Assembly (NCBI RefSeq): GCF_008014675.1
Contig: NZ_VOXD01000002.1
Location: 222,929 to 286,928 of the forward strand
Source of the DNA: Neolewinella aurantiaca
GTDB lineage: Bacteria; Bacteroidota; Bacteroidia; Chitinophagales; Saprospiraceae
Direction of reading: 5' to 3'
Length of the DNA stretch: 64,000 nucleotides
The notes beneath the pieces are model-generated. The model saw only the letters and a program-made list of their open reading frames with translations. It did not search any database and was not told where the DNA came from. The translations under genes and the position numbers were made by a program. Positions 34,067-42,640 of the stretch are shown here, one piece after another (position 1 is the first letter of the stretch; each line of letters opens with the position of its first letter).

Positions 34067-35113
34067 TTAGAACTGAGGACAGTAGACACCTTTACGCTGT
34101 CCGCCACAAATCTTGTATTGCATGGAAAGCTCGAAACCACCGTTGCCGTCAGTGGCAGTGTTCAGTGAACTGGTGTTGAGGTCGTAGCTGAAGCCGAGAG
34201 CGAAGTTCTCGTAGTCGAAACGGGTACTGAGGATCAGGGCATCGGTAAGCACGCTGCTGTCGTAGCGGTTGGAGACGCGGGTCCAGAGACCAACCTGAAA
34301 AGATTGGGTGCTGCGGTTGCGGCCACCGTCGAGGAGGAACTTAGCGTTGGTACCAGCGTTGACCTGGAAGCTTGGTCCCTGGTTCATGATAATGACTCCG
34401 GGAACGAGGCCGAAGCGCTGACCGATCATGAATTCACCACCAGCGTGCGCTGTGTAACGGCTGTAAAGAAGTTCCTCGGCTTGGCTGTCGAAGCTCTGGT
34501 CGGCACGGTTGAGGTGATGGAAAGCACCACCGATGTAGAGGCTATTGTGCTCATCGAAAACCATGAACCAAAGAAGGCCGGCAGCAAGATCGGCAAACAG
34601 GAACTGGTCCCGGTCGAAGCCGGTCTCTCCGCTTGGAGCGCTGATGTCAAAGCCTCCGTCGCCATCGTGCTGGGTACCCCAGCGCAGTTTCAGGAAGTCG
34701 AGACTGCGCTGAGCTGCACCGCCTTCGACACCCGCTACGAGGTAGTTGCCGTACTTGCGGCTTCCTCCCATTTTTTTGGAGTAGCTCAGGGAAATCTTAC
34801 CGGTAGTGGTCGCAAAGTCTGCCTGGCCGGCTTTATCGCCCCAAAAGGTTCCACCGATACCGAAAAAGTCGTTGCGGCCCACGGCTACGCGCTGGTCGTA
34901 GCTTACGGAGTATGTCTGGAAAGCAGAACTACCCAGAATGGAAGCCCACTGGCTGCGGTAGTTGACCGCAATCCGGCTGTTACAGTTCATCACCCCCGTC
35001 ATTGCCGGGTTAAGGTTGAGGGGAGACATGTAAAACTGAGAGAAATGGATATCCTGCGCCTGAAGACCGACGACACAGAATAGAACAAAGCAAAAGGTCT
35101 GGATTAACCGCAT
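34067..35113 (-). CDS. PorP/SprF-family type IX secretion outer-membrane protein
   Basis: 348 aa with signal peptide (ending GLQAQ). The family opening DIHFSQFYMSPLNLNPAMTG leads into a beta-barrel of about 14 strands ending in a Cys-containing YKICGGQRK tail. These proteins serve T9SS or gliding and are often paired with SprB-like adhesins or PorE modules. The frame continues to 35257, but ATG 35113 directly precedes the signal peptide. No adhesin gene is adjacent. Confidence 0.88.
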   Translation of the reverse strand: MRLIQTFCFVLFCVVGLQAQDIHFSQFYMSPLNLNPAMTGVMNCNSRIAVNYRSQWASILGSSAFQTYSVSYDQRVAVGRNDFFGIGGTFWGDKAGQADFATTTGKISLSYSKKMGGSRKYGNYLVAGVEGGAAQRSLDFLKLRWGTQHDGDGGFDISAPSGETGFDRDQFLFADLAAGLLWFMVFDEHNSLYIGGAFHHLNRADQSFDSQAEELLYSRYTAHAGGEFMIGQRFGLVPGVIIMNQGPSFQVNAGTNAKFLLDGGRNRSTQSFQVGLWTRVSNRYDSSVLTDALILSTRFDYENFALGFSYDLNTSSLNTATDGNGGFELSMQYKICGGQRKGVYCPQF

Positions 35114-35390
35114 AATGAGCTGCACTAGTAATTTTGGGATGCTGGAGCCATCAAAAATAAGACAATCTCCAAAATGGCACGGACAAATGTACAAAAACCG
35201 GGCCGCGTTAAGGTAGCTCACCTTCGTTAAAGTTGGCTTACGGGCTTTAATGCACAAAATGTCGTGAACCTAACGATTCCGGAAGTTTGTTTAGTACAGA
35301 CTACTGAATCCGGCGGGCAGAATGCCATAGCAGGGGGCGGCTGCTGTATACTTAACCGGTTATATATTGAGGGTTTTCCCTGGTCTGCAC

Positions 35391-36752
35391 CTACGAAGAG
35401 AGCATACCTGGCAGGTGAATATCTTCACAGGGGACATCCTTTAGCTCCGGACACCAGAGCTTTACGTATTCTCCGTCGGGGTCGTACCGTTTGGCCTGGC
35501 TCAGAATGTTAAAGGTGCGGTCCTCTCTGGGATCTGAGCCTACACCAGCGATATAATTCCAGTTGCACCAGTTAGAGGTGACGTCGTAATCGATCAGCTG
35601 GTATTCGAAGTATTCGGCGCCCATCCGCCAGTCGATGCCGAGGTCTTTAACGAGGTAGGAGGCTGCGTTCTGGCGGCCACGATTGCTCATAAATCCGGTT
35701 TGCGCCAGTTCCCTCATATTGGCATCGATGAACGGCATGCCGGTTTCCCCCTTCATCCAGCGTTCGAAGGCAGCCGCATCGGTCGACCAGTTTTTGGCTT
35801 CGCCCTTAGTTCCCCCTTTATGGAAGATCGCGTTGCCGTGCTTTTTGCCCATCATTCGGAAGAAGTCGCGCCAGAGCAATTCAAAGATTACCCAGTAGGT
35901 ACTGTCGTTGGCTCCATTCTTTTCTTCGTAGGCTTTTACCTCCTGGTAAATGTATTTGGGGCTGAGGCATCCAAAGGCAAGCCATGCACTGAACTTGGTG
36001 CTGTAATCGGATCCGATCAACCCGTTGCGTGTTTCCTTGTAGGTCGCGATGGCCTGAGATTCGAACAGGTAGTACGCCAGGCGGTCCAGCCCTGCAGTCT
36101 CACCGCCACGCCAATCAATAGCGGCCCGTTCGTCGGCTACGGGCTGAGGGATATCGAAATCGGACAATTCGGGCATCTCTCCGGAGGGGATCTTCGCGTT
36201 TTCCCGGTAAGTGATCTTAGCGGGAGTAGGCAAAGGAGGTCGAACGTTGGTTATGCGTTCGGTTTCTTTACGGAACTGGGTAAAAACATCGGGAGTCTGG
36301 GTGATGGGGAAGGGGAGGTCTGCGGTGTAATAGAGCAGTTTCCCCCGGGAGTAGTAGACCTCACGGCCGATACTCCAGAGTGCTGCTTCCACGGCGTTCT
36401 GGACCATTACTTCTTCGGTGGTCCGCTCACGGTTACAGAAAACCCAACTTGCATTCGATTCAAGAATCAGTTTGGGCAGCACTTCTTCGGGCTTACCCAC
36501 CCGGATGATGAGATCGGCACCCTTTTGGGCGAGGTTGTTTCTTAGGTCCGCGACGCACTCCAGGATGAACCTGGCCCGGTGCGGTCCCATTTTCGGCAAG
36601 CCGGTGTGGGCGAGCGTCCCTTGCCATTCCCGTGGGTCGAAGATGTAAACGGGCAGCACTTCTTCGGCGTGGTTCAGGGCGTCGGTAAGCGCCTCGTTGT
36701 CGTGCAGGCGGAGGTCCCTGCGGAACCATACTATAGCGAGGCGTTTGCTCAT
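35391..36752 (-). CDS. DASH-type cryptochrome / photolyase
   Basis: Flavoprotein for repair of UV lesions (mainly single-stranded CPDs) or blue-light sensing. It is 453 aa with an N-terminal photolyase alpha/beta domain (VWFRRDLRLHDNEAL) and a C-terminal FAD domain. DASH landmarks include LIGSDYSTKFSAWLAFGCLS, ELLWRDFFRMMGKKHGN, MSNRGRQNAASYLVKDLGID and DYDVTSNWCNWNYIAGVGSD. Length fits DASH. No carotenoid or regulator gene is adjacent. Confidence 0.9.
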   Translation of the reverse strand: MSKRLAIVWFRRDLRLHDNEALTDALNHAEEVLPVYIFDPREWQGTLAHTGLPKMGPHRARFILECVADLRNNLAQKGADLIIRVGKPEEVLPKLILESNASWVFCNRERTTEEVMVQNAVEAALWSIGREVYYSRGKLLYYTADLPFPITQTPDVFTQFRKETERITNVRPPLPTPAKITYRENAKIPSGEMPELSDFDIPQPVADERAAIDWRGGETAGLDRLAYYLFESQAIATYKETRNGLIGSDYSTKFSAWLAFGCLSPKYIYQEVKAYEEKNGANDSTYWVIFELLWRDFFRMMGKKHGNAIFHKGGTKGEAKNWSTDAAAFERWMKGETGMPFIDANMRELAQTGFMSNRGRQNAASYLVKDLGIDWRMGAEYFEYQLIDYDVTSNWCNWNYIAGVGSDPREDRTFNILSQAKRYDPDGEYVKLWCPELKDVPCEDIHLPGMLSS

Positions 36753-36870
36753 AATAAATAGACGATGTTTGATTCACTTGGCTAACGGGCAGAAGCACTG
36801 TTGGTTGCTGAAAATAGTCAGTATTGTTCCATCCTTGACATTAAGGTTACGAAATGACAGCCATCTTGCG

Positions 36871-36979
36871 GGCGCGGTCGCAGGTGCGGGGCGGGTTTGC
36901 CGCTGTGTCGCCTCCGGAGCGCGGCAATAAGGGAGTAACCGGACGCTTCGATAACTCACCCTGAACCTGCGTTTGCGCC
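36871..36979. repeat. Dispersed motif inverted pair C
   Basis: GGCGCGGTCGCAGGTGCGGG (36871-36890) and TGAACCTGCGTTTGCGCC (36962-36979), in the gap between pdhB and the cryptochrome gene. The right copy abuts the pdhB terminator. Confidence 0.7.
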
Positions 36980-36980
36980 A

Positions 36981-37022
36981 AAAAAAACGTCCGCCCCGGA
37001 AAAAGATTCCGGAGCGGACGCA
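36981..37022 (-). terminator. Terminator of pdhB
   Basis: On the minus strand GCGTCCGCTCCGGAA, 6-nt loop, TTCCGGGGCGGACG, then a run of T. A textbook rho-independent terminator. Confidence 0.9.
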
Positions 37023-37048
37023 GTCGTCGTTTCTGATAAAAGAAGGAT

Positions 37049-38032
37049 CTACTTTACGTAAGAAACCTCTTTAACCGCCCGGATGATTTTTGTTGGGTTG
37101 GGCAGGAATTCCTCCACGAGGGTGGGGGCGTAACCAAGGCTGGTATCGGCACTGTTCACGCGGATAACCGGCGCATCGAGGTAGTCGAAGGCAGATTTCT
37201 GAATTTCGTAGGCGATCTCGGATGATACACCGGCGAAGGGCCATGCTTCGTCGATCACGACACAACGGTTGGTCTTTTTGACCGACTCTACGATTGTCTT
37301 GCGATCAAGAGGGCGGATGGTACGCAGGTCGATTACCTCGGCGCTGATGCCTTCCTTCTCCAGTTCTTTGGCCGCTTCCATAGCCACCAGAACCATCTTG
37401 TTGTAAGCGATCAGGGTTACGTCTGTGCCTTCCTTACGGATGGCTGCTTTGCCGATGGGTACGAGGTATTCTCCTTCGGGAACCTCACCTTCGTAACCGT
37501 AGAGCATCTCAGACTCCATGATACAAACCGGGTCGTTGTCCCGGATGGCACTTTTCAACAGGCCTTTAGCGTCGGCCGGGTCGATACAGGAGATAACCTT
37601 GAGGCCGGGCGTGTTAGCCATCCAGCTTTCGAAAGTCTGGCTGTGCTGCTGCGCGAGCTGGCCGGCAGAGCCGGAGGGGCCGCGGAATACAATCGGGCAG
37701 TTGTACTGGCCGGCACTCTGGCTCAGAGTCTTGGCCGCATTGTTTACAATTTGGTCAAAAGCGAGGATCGCGAAGTTCCAGGTCATGAATTCAACGATGG
37801 GGCGCAGGCCGTTCATCGCCGCTCCAACACCGATGCCGGCGAATCCGAGCTCAGCAATCGGGGTGTCGATAACCCGTTTGGCGCCGAACTCGTCCAGCAT
37901 GCCTTTACTTACTTTGTAGGCACCGTTGTACTGAGCAACTTCCTCTCCCATAAGGAAGACGTTCTCATCGCGGCGCATCTCTTCTGTCATCGCTTCACGG
38001 AGCGCATCACGCAGGGCAAGTTTTCTAGCCAT
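37049..38032 (-). CDS. pdhB: Pyruvate dehydrogenase E1 component, beta subunit
   Basis: 327-aa subunit that with E1 alpha decarboxylates pyruvate using thiamine diphosphate. It has the transketolase pyrimidine-binding domain (REAMTEEMRRDENVFLMGEE, FMTWNFAILAFDQI) and the C-terminal domain with CVVIDEAWPFAGVSSEIAYE. The alpha and E2 subunits are not in the window, so the complex genes are scattered. Transcribed singly with its own strong terminator. Confidence 0.93.
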   Translation of the reverse strand: MARKLALRDALREAMTEEMRRDENVFLMGEEVAQYNGAYKVSKGMLDEFGAKRVIDTPIAELGFAGIGVGAAMNGLRPIVEFMTWNFAILAFDQIVNNAAKTLSQSAGQYNCPIVFRGPSGSAGQLAQQHSQTFESWMANTPGLKVISCIDPADAKGLLKSAIRDNDPVCIMESEMLYGYEGEVPEGEYLVPIGKAAIRKEGTDVTLIAYNKMVLVAMEAAKELEKEGISAEVIDLRTIRPLDRKTIVESVKKTNRCVVIDEAWPFAGVSSEIAYEIQKSAFDYLDAPVIRVNSADTSLGYAPTLVEEFLPNPTKIIRAVKEVSYVK

Positions 38033-38346
38033 CTTGGGGTGTATTTTTAGTTTAGCTGTGGTAGCTTAGGTTTTGGATTTAGCAGGTAACGGAATGATCG
38101 TTTTCAAACCGTCACCCATCAAGGTCACATTTGCCGGCTGGCACTATGAGACCTATCTTTGCGGTCGCAAAAGTAACCTTTGCCGGAGACTTTTGAAAAC
38201 TACCGGCCGGAAGAGACACGAGAATGACTTTTCCGGGCGTTCAACGTCTGTATCTTTAACGGCTCCCCTCAAATTTTGTTAAGCAAACAGCCCTGCTAAA
38301 GGGCAGCATTGCGGCCGTAAAGATTTTCCCAGTTATAATTTTTCCC
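38033..38346. other. Divergent control region between pdhB and the small lipoprotein gene
   Basis: 314 bp without a gene. Several promoter-like boxes occur on the plus strand (TATCTTTG at 38154-38161, TAACCTTTG near 38174, TATCTTTA near 38248). Two similar segments carry TTTGCCGG (near 38130 and 38179). A small CTGCTAAAGGGCAG hairpin precedes the lipoprotein ATG. Confidence 0.4.
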
Positions 38347-38505
38347 ATGAAACGTATTTTCCCCAACTCCCGTTTTTTCGTTGCGATCGTTGCCCTGGGC
38401 ATGGTTTCGCTCAGCTCGTGTAACCGCGGTGTAGGCTGCCCAACGAACTTCTCGCTCAACGAATTCCTTCATGATTGCGTTTCAGTTGCCATATCTATTC
38501 TATAA
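38347..38505 (+). CDS. Tiny lipoprotein (52 aa), unknown function
   Basis: ATG AAA CGT opens a 52-codon frame. The N-terminus is basic, followed by a hydrophobic stretch and lipobox SLSSC with the lipidated Cys at 25, then NRGVGCPTNFSL and a hydrophobic end. The mature part is only about 28 residues. It begins 24 bp upstream of ytxJ on the same strand, so it is probably co-transcribed. The short CPTNF-type lipoprotein pattern recurs in Bacteroidota as I recall it, but no function is known to me. Confidence 0.7.
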   Translation: MKRIFPNSRFFVAIVALGMVSLSSCNRGVGCPTNFSLNEFLHDCVSVAISIL

Positions 38506-38529
38506 GCAACTGTTCTCAATCTATTTTTT

Positions 38530-38862
38530 ATGAAATGGTACACTATCAATTCCGTCAATGATGTAGAATCTATCATTGACCGCAGCCGCGTTGTCCCTTG
38601 TCTCATACTCAAACACAGCACCCGCTGCCCCATCAGCAGCATGGCTAAGAACCGGGTTGAAATGAGCTGGGACTTCGAAGACGATCAACTGGAGGCCTAC
38701 TATCTTGATCTGATCGCTTTCAGGGACATCAGTAATCACATTGCCGACGAATTCGGGGTTCCCCACGAATCCCCCCAGGCACTCCTGATCAAAGACGGAA
38801 AGTGCGTGTACAACGCAAGCCACCTTAACATCCGGGTTTCCGACCTGAAAGCACAGGGGTAA
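38530..38862 (+). CDS. ytxJ: Bacillithiol-system redox protein YtxJ (DUF2847)
   Basis: Thioredoxin-fold monothiol protein of 110 aa. The active-site region is KHSTRCPIS, with Cys33 followed by Pro and Ile. The helix around residues 60-75 and the cis-Pro strand region are typical of the family, proposed to remove bacillithiol from proteins. Cytosolic. Sits between the tiny lipoprotein and mnmD on the same strand. Confidence 0.88.
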   Translation: MKWYTINSVNDVESIIDRSRVVPCLILKHSTRCPISSMAKNRVEMSWDFEDDQLEAYYLDLIAFRDISNHIADEFGVPHESPQALLIKDGKCVYNASHLNIRVSDLKAQG

Positions 38863-38919
38863 AATTTCCGACGAACGGAGCAACCAGCTTGCTGGCCCGC
38901 TCCCGAATTTTTCGTGATT

Positions 38920-39603
38920 ATGATCAACGAACTCGTTCTTACTACTGACGGAAGCCACACGCTCCGCAGTCAACAATTCGGTGTGGAGTACCACAGCGTC
39001 CACGGGGCCGTGCAGGAGAGTATGCATGTCTTTATCAATACGGGCTTACTGCCGCTTCTGGAGCGGGGGGATAAGGAAGTAAGGATACTGGAAATGGGCT
39101 TTGGCACGGGGTTGAATGCACTGCTCGTACGGCAGATCGCGCAGCAACGGCCCGACATCAACTTCGTCTACCATACCTATGAGCAGTACCCTGTTTCTCC
39201 CGTCGAAGTTGCGGCCCTCAATTACCCAGGACAGATAGGAGTGGCAGCAAACGTTTTTTTTGAGTTGCACGATTGTGGATGGAACGATAGCATCGCCCTC
39301 GATCCCAATTTTACCTTCTGCAAAAGACGGGCCGATTACCTGACCGATACCGATCGTCCTTACGCTCCGGGCGCTGTCGATCTCATCTTCTACGATGCTT
39401 TCGCTCCCAGTAGTCAGCCGGAGTTCTGGGAACCTGAAGGCCTGGCGGTCAGCTACGCTGCCCTTAGTCCGGGAGGCGTGTTGGTAACTTACTGCGCGAA
39501 GGGTCAATTCAAACGGAACCTTCGCTCCGTCGGCTTCACGGTCGTACCGATGCCCGGCCCTCCCGGAAAGCGGGAGATGACCAAAGGAATTGTTGAGGCG
39601 TAA
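38920..39603 (+). CDS. mnmD: tRNA 5-methylaminomethyl-2-thiouridine methyltransferase MnmD
   Basis: The stand-alone methyltransferase half of MnmC, completing mnm5s2U at tRNA position 34. The 227-aa product has the SAM site EMGFGTGLNALLV near residue 50. The family motif YDAFAPSSQPEFWEPEGL follows, and the C-terminus is GPPGKREMTKG. A GTG two codons upstream (38914) is in frame, but ATG 38920 is preferred. 57 bp after ytxJ, same strand. Confidence 0.9.
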   Translation: MINELVLTTDGSHTLRSQQFGVEYHSVHGAVQESMHVFINTGLLPLLERGDKEVRILEMGFGTGLNALLVRQIAQQRPDINFVYHTYEQYPVSPVEVAALNYPGQIGVAANVFFELHDCGWNDSIALDPNFTFCKRRADYLTDTDRPYAPGAVDLIFYDAFAPSSQPEFWEPEGLAVSYAALSPGGVLVTYCAKGQFKRNLRSVGFTVVPMPGPPGKREMTKGIVEA

Positions 39604-39626
39604 AGGCTACCTTGCTGGTCGTCCGG

Positions 39627-40253
39627 TTACCGTTCCCTGGCGCCCGAATCTGACTGTTTACTGTCTTTCGTTTTGCGCGTGGGGGAATCCCCCCGTGGGG
39701 TGTTCTCTTCACCGGGAGATGAGGGGATCACATTGAGCTTGCCCTCGCTGCCGAAGAGCTCCAGGGATTTTTTGTTGTAGGCCAGAGCGGCCTCCTCCGC
39801 CGTGGCGTACATCCCGATGTGGATGCTTCGCCGGTCTTTGGAGATGACGGCCCGGAAACGGTTGTTCTCGCGGTAAACACCGGTGTAACCCGCTTTTGAG
39901 CTTGATTTGCGTTTGCGGCTCGCGACCGCACGAGTGCGGTACTCGAGGTTAGCCAGGCGGCAATCGAGTTTGTTGCCGTTGACGGTGCCAACGAGGTTTT
40001 TGTTGCCCACCCGCTGATCAGAAAGATAGCGCTCGGCAATGAGTTTATGTAGATAGATCGTTTCGGTCCGGTATCCCTTTTCTTCGCCCTGTTTCTTGTA
40101 CGTTTTCTGGAAAACGACGCATCCCGATGAGTGCTTCCGAAGATTAGAAAAGAAATCTACGGCAGATAGGTGGGGATCGTGGGACAGTTCTTCGAATACC
40201 GTGTCGTCGATGAGAACGACTCCCTGGTCATTCTTTAGTGATAGTTTGCGCAT
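39627..40253 (-). CDS. HNH-like plus AP2-domain DNA-binding protein
   Basis: 208 aa in two parts. Residues 45-110 resemble the HNH/NUMOD module of homing-type nucleases (YLHKLIAERYL with His69, then VGTVNGNKLDCRLANLEYRT). Residues 122-168 form an AP2/ERF-type DNA-binding domain (GYTGVYRENNRFRAVI, GMYATAEEAALAYNKK). The C-terminal 40 residues are charged and disordered. Only one His is seen, so nuclease activity may be lost. It could be a domesticated homing endonuclease turned regulator; this is inference. Convergent with mnmD. Confidence 0.75.
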   Translation of the reverse strand: MRKLSLKNDQGVVLIDDTVFEELSHDPHLSAVDFFSNLRKHSSGCVVFQKTYKKQGEEKGYRTETIYLHKLIAERYLSDQRVGNKNLVGTVNGNKLDCRLANLEYRTRAVASRKRKSSSKAGYTGVYRENNRFRAVISKDRRSIHIGMYATAEEAALAYNKKSLELFGSEGKLNVIPSSPGEENTPRGDSPTRKTKDSKQSDSGARER

Positions 40254-40462
40254 TGCATGGGCCTTGATGGCAACTGTCCTCAGCTATAAGAGCCGGGAGG
40301 ACAAAAGCAAAATGAATAAAATTTGACCAATTGCACTCGTTTGGCCTTTTTTCCGATAATAACTCTACTGGTTATACCTTGTGCCCATATCTAATTGTTC
40401 GGTTGTCCTGCCGAAGTTTCCTGTCGGTACTGCGGGGATGAACCAACGAATAGCCTTGAATT

Positions 40463-41530
40463 ATGTCCGATAGCCACTATCTGAAACGTTGTGCCGATCT
40501 CGCTAAGCTGGGGGACGGAAGAGTAAAGGATAACCCCAGGGTTGGAGCCGTTCTGGTGCACGAAGGAAGAATCATCGGCGAGGGTTACCACCGCATGGCG
40601 GGCCAGGCCCACGCAGAAGTGAACTGCCTGGCCAGCGTAGCTGAAGAGGACCGGGCATTGGTTCCCGATTCTACTCTTTACATCAGCCTCGAACCCTGTT
40701 GCATCACCGGCAGAACCGGAGCGTGCACGGATCTGATCCGCCGCGAAGGCATCCGGACCGTGGTTTTTGCCCAGCGGGATACCACTCCGGGCGTAGACGG
40801 ACAAAGTGTTGAGATTCTCCGGTCTGCCGGTATCACGGTTCGTGAATATCCCGACTTTGAGCCTACCCTGACCGCCAACGCTCACCGCCACATCCTGACC
40901 ACGCTGGGGCGGCCCAGAATTGTCCTCAAGTACGCCCAGTCCGCCGATGGTTTTTTGCGGCCCGCTGACCGCCAGCTCTCTTACTGGATTACCAATAAAA
41001 TAAGTCGGCGACTCGTGCACCGCTGGCGGGCCAATACCATGGCGATCCTCGTGGGAGGGCGAACGGTAACGGACGATAATCCTTCACTTTCCACCCGCTA
41101 TTTCCCCGGCCCCACGCCGCGCCCCGTTGTCATAGATCCCCGCGACCGGATCACGGGCAAAGAACAACTTTTTGACGGTACCGGAGAGCGGACCCTATTG
41201 TTTTCCGGAAAGCCCCGCCCCGGCGTCGATGCCGATAATACCGTGATTGGCAGCGAACTAAATAAAGCGGCGCTGACGCAGGTGCTGAGTAAGTTGAAGG
41301 AGCAAAGAATAGGGGAGGTAACCGTAGAAGGCGGTGCTTCTGTACTGAAAGCATTCGTCTCCGCCGGCTTGTGGGATGAGGCAAGGGTTTTTACCGGTAG
41401 TGTACGCTTCGGGGAGGGAGTGAGAGTTCCGGTTTTACCGCCTTCGGCGGTGCTCGTTGAGGAGGAGGAGATCCTGGCCGACCGGTTGGCCGTGTACCAC
41501 AACAGCAAAGTTGAGCACAGGCAGCCTTAG
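40463..41530 (+). CDS. ribD: Bifunctional riboflavin deaminase/reductase RibD
   Basis: Performs the second and third steps of riboflavin synthesis. The 355-aa product has an N-terminal cytidine-deaminase-type domain with zinc ligands H50 (HAE), C79 (PCC) and C88. The C-terminal reductase domain has ILVGGRTVTDDNPSLSTR and a VEGGASVLKAF ending. Length is normal. Residues around 270-276 (ALTQVL) overlap a diverged dispersed motif copy. Its 3' end overlaps the convergent ABC gene by 4 nt. Confidence 0.95.
   Translation: MSDSHYLKRCADLAKLGDGRVKDNPRVGAVLVHEGRIIGEGYHRMAGQAHAEVNCLASVAEEDRALVPDSTLYISLEPCCITGRTGACTDLIRREGIRTVVFAQRDTTPGVDGQSVEILRSAGITVREYPDFEPTLTANAHRHILTTLGRPRIVLKYAQSADGFLRPADRQLSYWITNKISRRLVHRWRANTMAILVGGRTVTDDNPSLSTRYFPGPTPRPVVIDPRDRITGKEQLFDGTGERTLLFSGKPRPGVDADNTVIGSELNKAALTQVLSKLKEQRIGEVTVEGGASVLKAFVSAGLWDEARVFTGSVRFGEGVRVPVLPPSAVLVEEEEILADRLAVYHNSKVEHRQP
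41269..41287 (-). repeat. Diverged dispersed motif copy inside CDS
   Basis: GGCGCTGACGCAGGTGCTG encodes A-L-T-Q-V-L in RibD. The CGCAGGTGC core is exact, but this copy could be chance. Confidence 0.35.
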
Positions 41531-42174
41531 CGCAGGTAGCCGTAGTGGACCAAATCGTCTCGTCCCTCTACGATCTTCGACGTGCCGTCGAAGACGAGGT
41601 AAAGCGTATCCGCAAGGTGAAGCACGTGCTCGTATTTGTGATCGGTAACGAGAATACCTTTCCTGGCCGAACAGCGGCGGATTTCGTCGCTGACGTAGGC
41701 TATGTGGGCGGGCATGATGTGGGTAAACGGCTCATCCAGAAGGGTGAAATGGGTGTCGGCCGCCAGCAACAGCAGAACCTCGAACAGCCGCTTCGTACCG
41801 CCGGAGAGCTGGTCAAAGCGCAGCCCGGCATCGGCAAACAGGTGGTGGTGGCGGGTCATGAAACCGGGGGTGTCTACTCCGTAGAGTGATAGTATTCTGC
41901 CCAGCTGCATGTCGTTCGGGTGGCACGTGTGCTGGGGTAAGTAATTGATCAGACCAGGTACCGAAAACAGGTCTTTGGTGAATTTTCCATCAACCCCGAT
42001 GTACAAATTCTCCGGATACAACTGGCCCGTTAGAACCTTAAGTAAACAACTTTTACCCGCTCCGTTACGACCGAGCATTCCCGTTATTTTGCCCTTTTTC
42101 AGGCGGAGATGGGCACCGCGGAGTACTTCTTTAGAGCCAAAGGTCAAAAAAACACTGTCGAGCAGGATCTCCAT
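41527..42174 (-). CDS. ABC transporter ATP-binding protein
   Basis: 215-aa ATPase subunit with Walker A GRNGAGKS (35-42), Q-loop near residue 81 (LPQH), signature LSGGT (123-127) and Walker B HFTLLDEP (about 140-147). It is a single nucleotide-binding domain, so it must pair with a membrane subunit. The small membrane protein just upstream overlaps its start by 44 nt and is the obvious partner, though it is short for a permease. Substrate unknown. Confidence 0.88.
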   Translation of the reverse strand: MEILLDSVFLTFGSKEVLRGAHLRLKKGKITGMLGRNGAGKSCLLKVLTGQLYPENLYIGVDGKFTKDLFSVPGLINYLPQHTCHPNDMQLGRILSLYGVDTPGFMTRHHHLFADAGLRFDQLSGGTKRLFEVLLLLAADTHFTLLDEPFTHIMPAHIAYVSDEIRRCSARKGILVTDHKYEHVLHLADTLYLVFDGTSKIVEGRDDLVHYGYLR

Positions 42175-42460
42175 CGGGTAAAGTATTTATGAGGACGATG
42201 ATTCCAACCAGCCAGACGGAGAGGTCTGCAGTGCCAATCACCGTGAGAAGCTGCCGTTCGCCGTACCCGATATTCTGGTAGAAGAAGATGTCGGAACGAT
42301 GGCGCCGGCGTAATAGAACCAGGCCGATTACCAATGTGATCAACTTCAGGTAAAGCATTCTGCCGGTGGCTGCGGAGCCTTTGTTGTATACGATAACCCA
42401 GGAGATAAGGGTGATGATAGTTGCCAGCAGAAGATATGGCTTAGCGTAGTGGAGGTACAT
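42131..42460 (-). CDS. Small membrane protein, likely partner of the ABC ATPase
   Basis: 109 aa with three hydrophobic segments (about 8-25, 34-50, 78-97). No recognised family. The frame stays open upstream to 42661 but runs through repeat and tRNA-like DNA there. ATG 42460 is chosen because it begins the hydrophobic region and a TATCTTTC box lies about 22 nt upstream. It overlaps the ABC gene by 44 nt, implying coupling. Confidence 0.6.
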   Translation of the reverse strand: MYLHYAKPYLLLATIITLISWVIVYNKGSAATGRMLYLKLITLVIGLVLLRRRHRSDIFFYQNIGYGERQLLTVIGTADLSVWLVGIIVLINTLPDGDPARQCFFDLWL

Positions 42461-42541
42461 GTTCAATAGGCTCGGTGTCTGCGAAAGATACGAACAGCGG
42501 GAGAAACGTTGTCCAGGGTGGGGCAGGGCTGTCAAACCTTC

Positions 42542-42561
42542 ATTGCACCTGCGGTCGCGCC
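42542..42561 (+). repeat. Dispersed motif copy, intergenic
   Basis: ATTGCACCTGCGGTCGCGCC followed by TTAAAAA. It lies between the small membrane protein gene and the tRNA-like cluster. Confidence 0.7.
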
Positions 42562-42572
42562 TTAAAAACAGC

Positions 42573-42604
42573 GCCTCCACCAGAATTTGAATCCTGACGG
42601 AGGC
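42573..42604 (-). ncRNA. Acceptor/T-arm minihelix-like hairpin
   Basis: GCCTCC and GGAGGC close a hairpin whose inner part, CAGGATTCAAATTCTG, reads as a tRNA T-arm with a TTCAA loop. There is no D or anticodon arm of its own. Probably a tRNA remnant or terminator. Confidence 0.3.
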
Positions 42605-42640
42605 GAAGAAAACGTGGAGAAAACCGGGCGGCGACGGTGG

